Source: Stenomitos frigidus ULC18
GTDB lineage: Bacteria; Cyanobacteriota; Cyanobacteriia; Leptolyngbyales; Leptolyngbyaceae
Direction of reading: 5' to 3'
NCBI RefSeq assembly: GCF_003003795.1
Contig: NZ_PVWK01000152.1
Coordinates: 1 to 37,087 of the forward strand
DNA: 37,087 nucleotides
The notes under the pieces were generated by a model. That model did not search any database, was not told the origin of the DNA, and saw nothing but the letters and a program-made list of their open reading frames with translations. The position numbers and the translations under genes were made by a program. Shown piece after piece: positions 33,229 through 37,087 of the stretch; within the stretch, counting starts at the first letter, position 1, and the number at the start of each line of letters is the position of its first letter.

Positions 33229-33380
33229 GCTAAAGGCTAAAGCTAAAGGCTAAAGGCTAAAGGCTAATCTCACCTCTCACCTCTCACCTCTCACCTCTCT
33301 TTCAACTCAAAACTCAAAACTCCCCCTGCTCCCCCACCCCCTCCGCCTCCCACTCCCTACTCCCCCCTCCCCTCCCCCCT
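33229..33380. repeat. Heptamer tandem repeats behind the RDD gene
   Basis: Six ggctaaa-like heptamers (from 33229) are followed by about five ctcacct heptamers, aactcaa units and a C-rich low-complexity tract up to about 33380. This resembles the short tandemly repeated repetitive (STRR) sequences of filamentous cyanobacteria. It fills most of the gap to the next gene. Confidence 0.85.
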
Positions 33381-33432
33381 CCAATGCGCTAATGTAGAAA
33401 TTGCACCCCTGCCCCGTTGCCCGTTAAGATCT

Positions 33433-34548
33433 GTGTTGCCGTTTAGACCTTCAAAGACTTCATTTCTTTTAGCAGCGTGTCTGCTTTTGCCGTTAGCAAG
33501 TTGCGCCAACAGTTCGCTGGGTGATTCGTTGCAGAAAAACCTGGCGGCTGATCCTAAGTTGGAAGCGAGTACCGCTCCTGCGCCGTCGGCAACACCAGCG
33601 ATCGCTACAACCCCAGAACCGCAGCCTTCTGTGTTGGCAAGTGAATCACCTGCACCGACGTTGAGTCCATCGGCAACTCCATCGCCAGCGATCGTGCCCC
33701 AGCCTAGCGTGGCCAGCATTCCTGATTTTTCGGGCACCACGGTGGTTGGTGCGTCAGGTAGTTCGGACGGTAGCGTGAATCCGGTGGCAACTTCAGGTAA
33801 TACGAGTAACGGGCAACCTCAAACGACACCTGTGGCGATCGCCTTCTCTGACCTCAACAAAACGCCGAAAGAACTCCAGGAATATGTGTCGGATCTGGCG
33901 AAGTTGGGTGTGCTGACTCCCGCCACTGATGGTGTGAAAGGAAATCAGACCAGGGACGACCTGTTTGCCCCTAACAAAGTCATTACCCGTCGGGAGTACG
34001 TACGCTGGTTGGTGGCGGCAAACAATCGGTTGTATGCCAGCCAACCTGCTAAACAGATTCGGTTGGGCACAGATACCGCTGTCCCCACTTATCAGGATGT
34101 GCCCCGTAATGATCCAGATTTTCCGGCGATTCAGGGCTTAGCGGAGGCCGGGCTTATTCCGAGTCCGCTGTCGGGCGACAGTACCACCGTTACGTTTCGT
34201 CCCGATGCACCCCTGACGCGCGAAAACCTTGTGCTTTGGAAAGTGCCTGCGGATACGCGACAAGCACTGCCAACCGCCAGTCTGGATGCGGTTAAACAAA
34301 CCTGGGGCTTTCAAGACGCGCCTCGCATTGACTCTAAAGCGCTACGAGCAGTGTTAGCCGATTTTCAGAACGGCGATTCGTCCAATATTCGTCGTGCGTT
34401 TGGCTATACGACGCTGTTTCAGCCGAAGAAAGCGGTTACTCGCGCTGAAGCCGCCGCGGCTCTCTGGTATTTTGGCTTTCAGGGCGACGGGCAATCGGCT
34501 CAAGAGGCTCTGAAGTCGCTGAATGCGTCGCCAACTGCGACACCTTAG
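33433..34548 (+). CDS. S-layer homology (SLH) domain lipoprotein
   Basis: The 371-residue protein has a lipoprotein signal (FLLAACLLLPLASC, lipobox LASC with C24) and a Ser/Pro/Ala/Thr-rich spacer (about 45–135). The C-terminal half has SLH-type modules: AFSDLNKTPKELQEYVSDLAKLGVLTP, VITRREYVRWLVAANNRL, TYQDVPRNDPDFPAIQGLAEAGLI and KKAVTRAEAAAALWYFG. SLH modules bind cell-wall polymers, so it probably links the membrane to peptidoglycan. The frame opens with GTG 33433 (TTG next). The low-complexity spacer is GC-rich with HIP1 sites. Confidence 0.9.
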   Translation: MLPFRPSKTSFLLAACLLLPLASCANSSLGDSLQKNLAADPKLEASTAPAPSATPAIATTPEPQPSVLASESPAPTLSPSATPSPAIVPQPSVASIPDFSGTTVVGASGSSDGSVNPVATSGNTSNGQPQTTPVAIAFSDLNKTPKELQEYVSDLAKLGVLTPATDGVKGNQTRDDLFAPNKVITRREYVRWLVAANNRLYASQPAKQIRLGTDTAVPTYQDVPRNDPDFPAIQGLAEAGLIPSPLSGDSTTVTFRPDAPLTRENLVLWKVPADTRQALPTASLDAVKQTWGFQDAPRIDSKALRAVLADFQNGDSSNIRRAFGYTTLFQPKKAVTRAEAAAALWYFGFQGDGQSAQEALKSLNASPTATP

Positions 34549-34605
34549 GAATTCGGCGATCGTGAAGATTCTGTCTGATACGAAAACCTCGAAAGGACTC
34601 TGGAC

Positions 34606-34752
34606 GTGAATCTTGAACTCTATCAGCAAGTGGCTTTATGTCGAGATTTACCAGAGCATCAACTACGTAAGGGTGATCTGGTGACGTTAATTGACTATGT
34701 GCCACACCCTACAGGCGATGAAGCACTAACATCGCTTAATAGGGAAGACTAA
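34606..34752 (+). pseudogene. C-terminally truncated DUF4926-domain gene
   Basis: A 48-codon frame starting at GTG 34606 (Shine–Dalgarno AGGA eight bases upstream) reads NLELYQQVALCRDLPEHQLR, then KGDLVTLIDYVPHP. This is the first half of the DUF4926 domain, a small protein of about 65–70 residues often found with accessory genes. After PHPTG the expected GxxGYVLEVFNALGE…IAVV strand is missing and the frame ends with EALTSLNRED. I see no continuation in another frame, so the 3' half was deleted or replaced. Confidence 0.7.
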
Positions 34753-34796
34753 GCGGGTACGTCTAACACCCGACGACCATAAAGCAATTCAACGAC

Positions 34797-35078
34797 TTGC
34801 CGCCTGTTGCCCAAATTGGTGGCGTGATTGGGTTTCTCATTGCCGTCTGGATTGGCGCTGTCATGCGCTCTAAACCTTCGGCTCCCGCCTCGGATATTGT
34901 GCCCAACGTTCCCACATGCGCTGAACGTGGTACGTACAACTGCTCTGATTTCTCATCTCAAGAACTTGCCCAAATTGCACTCGAAGCCTACCCAGACGAT
35001 CGTTCTGGACTCGACGGAGATCATGATGGTACAGCTTGCGAGTTGCTACCGTCTAACCCTTACGACAACGACCCCTGA
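34797..35078 (+). CDS. Small membrane-anchored excalibur-domain protein
   Basis: The 93-residue protein has an N-terminal hydrophobic helix (about 8–23) and a C-terminal excalibur calcium-binding domain with two cysteines and the DxDxDGxxCE loop (GLDGDHDGTACE). Excalibur domains are extracellular and often accompany nuclease-like or surface proteins. The start is uncertain: TTG 34797 or a GTG eight codons later. Confidence 0.75.
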   Translation: MPPVAQIGGVIGFLIAVWIGAVMRSKPSAPASDIVPNVPTCAERGTYNCSDFSSQELAQIALEAYPDDRSGLDGDHDGTACELLPSNPYDNDP

Positions 35079-35112
35079 CGCAGTAAACTAAAAGCCTGAC
35101 CAGGAAACTGCT

Positions 35113-35505
35113 ATGACTAACATTGCAAGAGACGAATTTGAGACCGTTAAAGAGTTGCTGGGAAGTGCTGCACGCTATGCCGAGTCAGCATATCGAGGAC
35201 TCGATCGGCTGGAGATGATGCAGCAGCGGAGTCAGCTTCAAATCGACCAGTTAACCGTAAAAATGGATCAACTGGCTGACGCTGAAAAACGCACGGATCA
35301 ACGGCTAGAGTCCTTCATACTTGAATCGCAGGAACTAACCAAAGCCCAAAACCGTACGGATCAGCGGCTAGAGTCCTTCATCTTTGAATCGCAGCGACTC
35401 ATTGCCAAGCACTCTGAAAGCATTGAGCCGCTTAAAGGCATGACCGAACGACTGGATGGGGTTTTGGCGTACCTCATACGGAAAGAAGGTAGAGACGAAG
35501 GATAA
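35113..35505 (+). CDS. Coiled-coil protein with a 21-residue tandem duplication
   Basis: The 130-residue protein is almost wholly helical. Residues about 60–101 are two copies of RTDQRLESFIxESQ-L–xKxxx, encoded by a near-perfect 63-bp DNA duplication (about 35292–35417), and the C-terminus (IEPLKGMTERLDGVLAYLIR) is amphipathic. It resembles short cyanobacterial coiled-coil proteins of unknown function. ATG 35113 has an AGGA site upstream. Confidence 0.8.
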   Translation: MTNIARDEFETVKELLGSAARYAESAYRGLDRLEMMQQRSQLQIDQLTVKMDQLADAEKRTDQRLESFILESQELTKAQNRTDQRLESFIFESQRLIAKHSESIEPLKGMTERLDGVLAYLIRKEGRDEG

Positions 35506-35584
35506 GTACAAGTTTGTTTTCTAATATGGCAGTGCGATCGCAGGTCGATGTGAACAGGACAGAGGAAGCGCGATCGCCTAGACA

Positions 35585-35836
35585 TCAAGCTGTCTTAACC
35601 TTCTCCAGCACCCACTCACGAATTAGGTCGGCGGAATCGATACCTTTTAACTTCGCCACTGCTTTAACGGCATCAATCTCTTGAGGCTGCAACCGAATTT
35701 GCACAACTGTTTCGCGCTCAAAGACAGGTTCTGGGACTTCTTCTAGCTGATCTTCAAAGTCAGTCAGGTCGTGGCTATCCCAGAACGTTGAAAATTCCTG
35801 GATGGAATCAGTGTATGGGATTTGCTGATTAGTCAT
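35585..35836 (-). CDS. CopG-type antitoxin (ribbon–helix–helix), no adjacent toxin
   Basis: The 83-residue protein matches the CopG antitoxin family: FSTFWDSHDLTDFEDQLEEV at the N-terminus, then the ribbon ETVVQIRLQPQEIDAVKAVA and helix KGIDSADLIREWVLEKV. Such proteins bind DNA as dimers and neutralise a toxin encoded next to them. No toxin frame lies directly beside it; the next genes form a separate pair. It may be an orphan that survived the loss of its partner. Confidence 0.8.
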   Translation of the reverse strand: MTNQQIPYTDSIQEFSTFWDSHDLTDFEDQLEEVPEPVFERETVVQIRLQPQEIDAVKAVAKLKGIDSADLIREWVLEKVKTA

Positions 35837-35893
35837 AGTCTTCTCAACATCAACATCCGAAGCAAGGAGGTAAGCGTTAGCACAGAAGTAGTT

Positions 35894-36187
35894 TCAGACG
35901 GAGCGATCGCTCCAATAGTCAGGTTTACGTTGCAGATGCATGACTGCCAGAATCATGATGCCTTGAGGAACAATTTGATACACAACGCCATAGGGAAAGC
36001 TGGTCAGACGACAACGGCGAGAATTTGCTGAAAGCGGTGCCCATGCTTGCGGAAATTGTTCAATCCGATCGAGCGTTTGCTCAATCTCCTGGATAAACCG
36101 ATTGCCTAAATCCAAATCAATGTCGTCATAGTGAGCAACGACATCAAAAAGTTCGCGTCTTGCCTCTGGGTGAAATTCGCAAGCCAC
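35894..36187 (-). CDS. RelE/ParE-family toxin
   Basis: The 97-residue protein has the RelE/ParE fold pattern: FHPEARRELFDVVAHYDDID at the N-terminus, LDRIEQFPQAWAPL, RRCRLTSFPYGVVYQI and VMHLQRKPDYWSDR at the end. It could inhibit translation or gyrase; which one is not evident. Its GTG start overlaps the last base of the antitoxin stop codon (TAGTG), so translation is coupled to the antitoxin, as in type II toxin–antitoxin operons. Confidence 0.88.
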   Translation of the reverse strand: MACEFHPEARRELFDVVAHYDDIDLDLGNRFIQEIEQTLDRIEQFPQAWAPLSANSRRCRLTSFPYGVVYQIVPQGIMILAVMHLQRKPDYWSDRSV

Positions 36188-36417
36188 TAAACGTGCCGAT
36201 TTCGTAGTTCTTGAAACACTTGATCAGCAGGGATGGGGCTAACGTTACCTTGCTGCACGTCCTGAAGACGCTGTTCAACAACCTCTGCCCAGGCAGCATC
36301 AACAATGGCTTGGTCTGGAGCATCAAGACTGCTCAACAGATGCTCAGCAAGCATGGCGCGCGCGTCAGGCGGTAACGTGAGGGCGGCGCGAATAATTTCG
36401 TCGAAAGTGTTGATCAT
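36187..36417 (-). CDS. Addiction-module antitoxin (Unstab_antitox family)
   Basis: The 76-residue protein fits the family: DEIIRAALTLPPDARAMLAEHLLSSLDAP near the N-terminus, then VDAAWAEVVEQRLQDVQQGN and a short tail. It would bind and inhibit the downstream RelE/ParE toxin, whose start codon overlaps its stop. I chose ATG 36417, which begins exactly at the conserved region; longer frames upstream add residues without family likeness. Confidence 0.88.
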   Translation of the reverse strand: MINTFDEIIRAALTLPPDARAMLAEHLLSSLDAPDQAIVDAAWAEVVEQRLQDVQQGNVSPIPADQVFQELRNRHV

Positions 36418-36654
36418 GGAGTGTATTGCTCGATCGCACGTCCGCAAGCAGCGAAGCCAATTCTTCTTCATGGTAGTCTACAGCGTGTTTGTGATGCTGC
36501 ACCAGTGGCAATACTCCAGTTTCGATCGCTATGTGCAGAGGGATGTATATGACAGCGATCGGGGTTATCGATGCGATAGGAGGCAACTGCAGTGTTTGGC
36601 GTTTAGAGAATATGAATGTGGGCAGTGAGTGGGCGGTGCCCTGTTATGCCCCCT

Positions 36655-37068
36655 TTATAAACCTCGTCTTGAAAGAAGAGCCATCATAAAATAAGTCGCA
36701 TCAAATCCATCAAGTCCGTCTGCACCAGCAAAGGGAACGGGAAGGTGTCCTTTGGGTGCGGAAACATCGAAAATTATTTCAGCATAGTAGAGCCAGCTAT
36801 CGCCCTCTCTCCAGCCCACGCGATCGCCGAACGCTTCATAATCCTGACTGGCATCTTCCCAAATTCGCATCTGCGTACTGAAGCCAAAGCGCCGCTTACT
36901 GTAATTTAGCCATAAATTATTGATTGTACGGAGATCTGTAAGGGGAAATGCCTCAACATCTTTTGACTCAATTTCGTTACCGTCTTTCCGTCCTGTAACT
37001 TGTAGTATCACTAGTGGTCTGTCAATTTTCAGTTGATGGGTAAAGTCGCTGTAGTTTGATGCGTGCAT
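36655..37068 (-). CDS. GUN4-domain protein, N-terminally replaced or truncated
   Basis: The C-terminal 110 residues are a clear GUN4 core: QVTGRKDGNEIESKD, FPLTDLRTINNLWLNYSKRR, FGFSTQMRIWEDASQDYEAF, then GDRVGWREGDSWLYYAEI and APKGHLP. GUN4 binds porphyrins and activates Mg-chelatase; many cyanobacterial GUN4 domains also occur in kinases or stand-alone proteins. The usual N-terminal helices of the domain are absent: homology begins at about residue 21, directly after residues KIDRPLV, which are encoded by an 18-bp sequence also present near the left end of the window. The frame stays open to the window edge, so the protein could be longer. Confidence 0.75.
   Translation of the reverse strand: MHASNYSDFTHQLKIDRPLVILQVTGRKDGNEIESKDVEAFPLTDLRTINNLWLNYSKRRFGFSTQMRIWEDASQDYEAFGDRVGWREGDSWLYYAEIIFDVSAPKGHLPVPFAGADGLDGFDATYFMMALLSRRGL
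37010..37045 (-). repeat. Element-end-like repeat, right copy
   Basis: The minus strand carries actttaccc, tcaac and the 18-mer aattgacagaccactagt in the same order as positions 35–82 on the plus strand. The two copies therefore face each other across the whole window. The matching part ends at ACTAGT, and GUN4 homology begins immediately after. Confidence 0.5.
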
Positions 37069-37087
37069 CGGCTGTCGTAAACCGCCA

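Noticed and set aside
36365-36586. Possible fragment of a PIN-domain (VapC) toxin on the minus strand
   Set aside because: A stretch IPLHIAIETGVLPLVQHHKH loosely recalls the PIN-domain region before HHRDPFDR, but the catalytic DPFDR part is absent and most of the frame overlaps the antitoxin gene; the likeness is too weak.

Overview
The window is a piece of a cyanobacterial chromosome. The HIP1 octamer GCGATCGC recurs throughout, there is a carboxysome-type BMC shell protein, a GUN4-domain protein and an RarA–methyltransferase fusion, and intergenic gaps carry heptanucleotide tandem repeats of the type typical of filamentous cyanobacteria. I infer a filamentous Leptolyngbya/Oscillatoriales-like organism; the genus cannot be settled from this sequence.

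Left part (1–13.8 kb): a stand-alone LpxA-like acyltransferase homologue whose catalytic histidine is a glutamine; convergent to it, rarA fused to a methyltransferase-like domain; a HEAT-repeat protein; a Cache/HAMP histidine kinase; a SET-domain protein; a PRC-barrel protein downstream of smc; and a di-iron fatty acid hydroxylase/sterol desaturase-family membrane protein. The kinase and smc both carry in-frame heptamer repeats related to the intergenic ones, and smc also has an Asn/Gly/His-rich repeat in its ATPase head.

Middle part (13.8–24.5 kb): a short RecQ helicase, a Tat/lipoprotein Rieske protein, an APC amino-acid permease, a DAACS dicarboxylate/amino-acid symporter, a secreted dienelactone hydrolase-family protein, a solitary CcmK-like shell protein, and a 990-residue protein joining a PstS-like periplasmic binding domain through a membrane segment to two DUF4912 domains. 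The transporter stretch is punctuated by three copies of one dispersed repeat (two form an inverted pair around Rieske–APC). It also holds a decayed 3' end of a second DAACS gene directly behind the APC gene.

Right-middle part (24.5–34.6 kb): a phosphate and envelope neighbourhood with a DUF58 protein, a Tat-exported PhoD phosphatase preceded by a candidate three-repeat Pho box, an unknown acidic protein, PhoU, a SpoIIM-family protein, a polytopic membrane protein with an RDD protein (7 bp apart), and an S-layer-homology lipoprotein. DUF58, SpoIIM and RDD genes often occur together; here they are separated by phosphate genes.

Right end (34.6–37.1 kb): small accessory genes. These are a truncated DUF4926 gene, an excalibur-domain protein, a coiled-coil protein with a 21-residue duplication, a CopG-type antitoxin without an adjacent toxin, an Unstab_antitox–RelE/ParE pair with overlapping stop and start, and a GUN4-domain ORF. 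The GUN4 homology starts exactly where a short sequence ends that is also found, in inverted orientation, near position 65–82. The strongest items for follow-up are the catalytically altered LpxA paralogue, this inverted element-end pair with the broken GUN4 gene, the repeat-bounded transporter block with its DAACS remnant, the in-frame heptamer repeats, and the PstS–DUF4912 fusion near a candidate Pho box.
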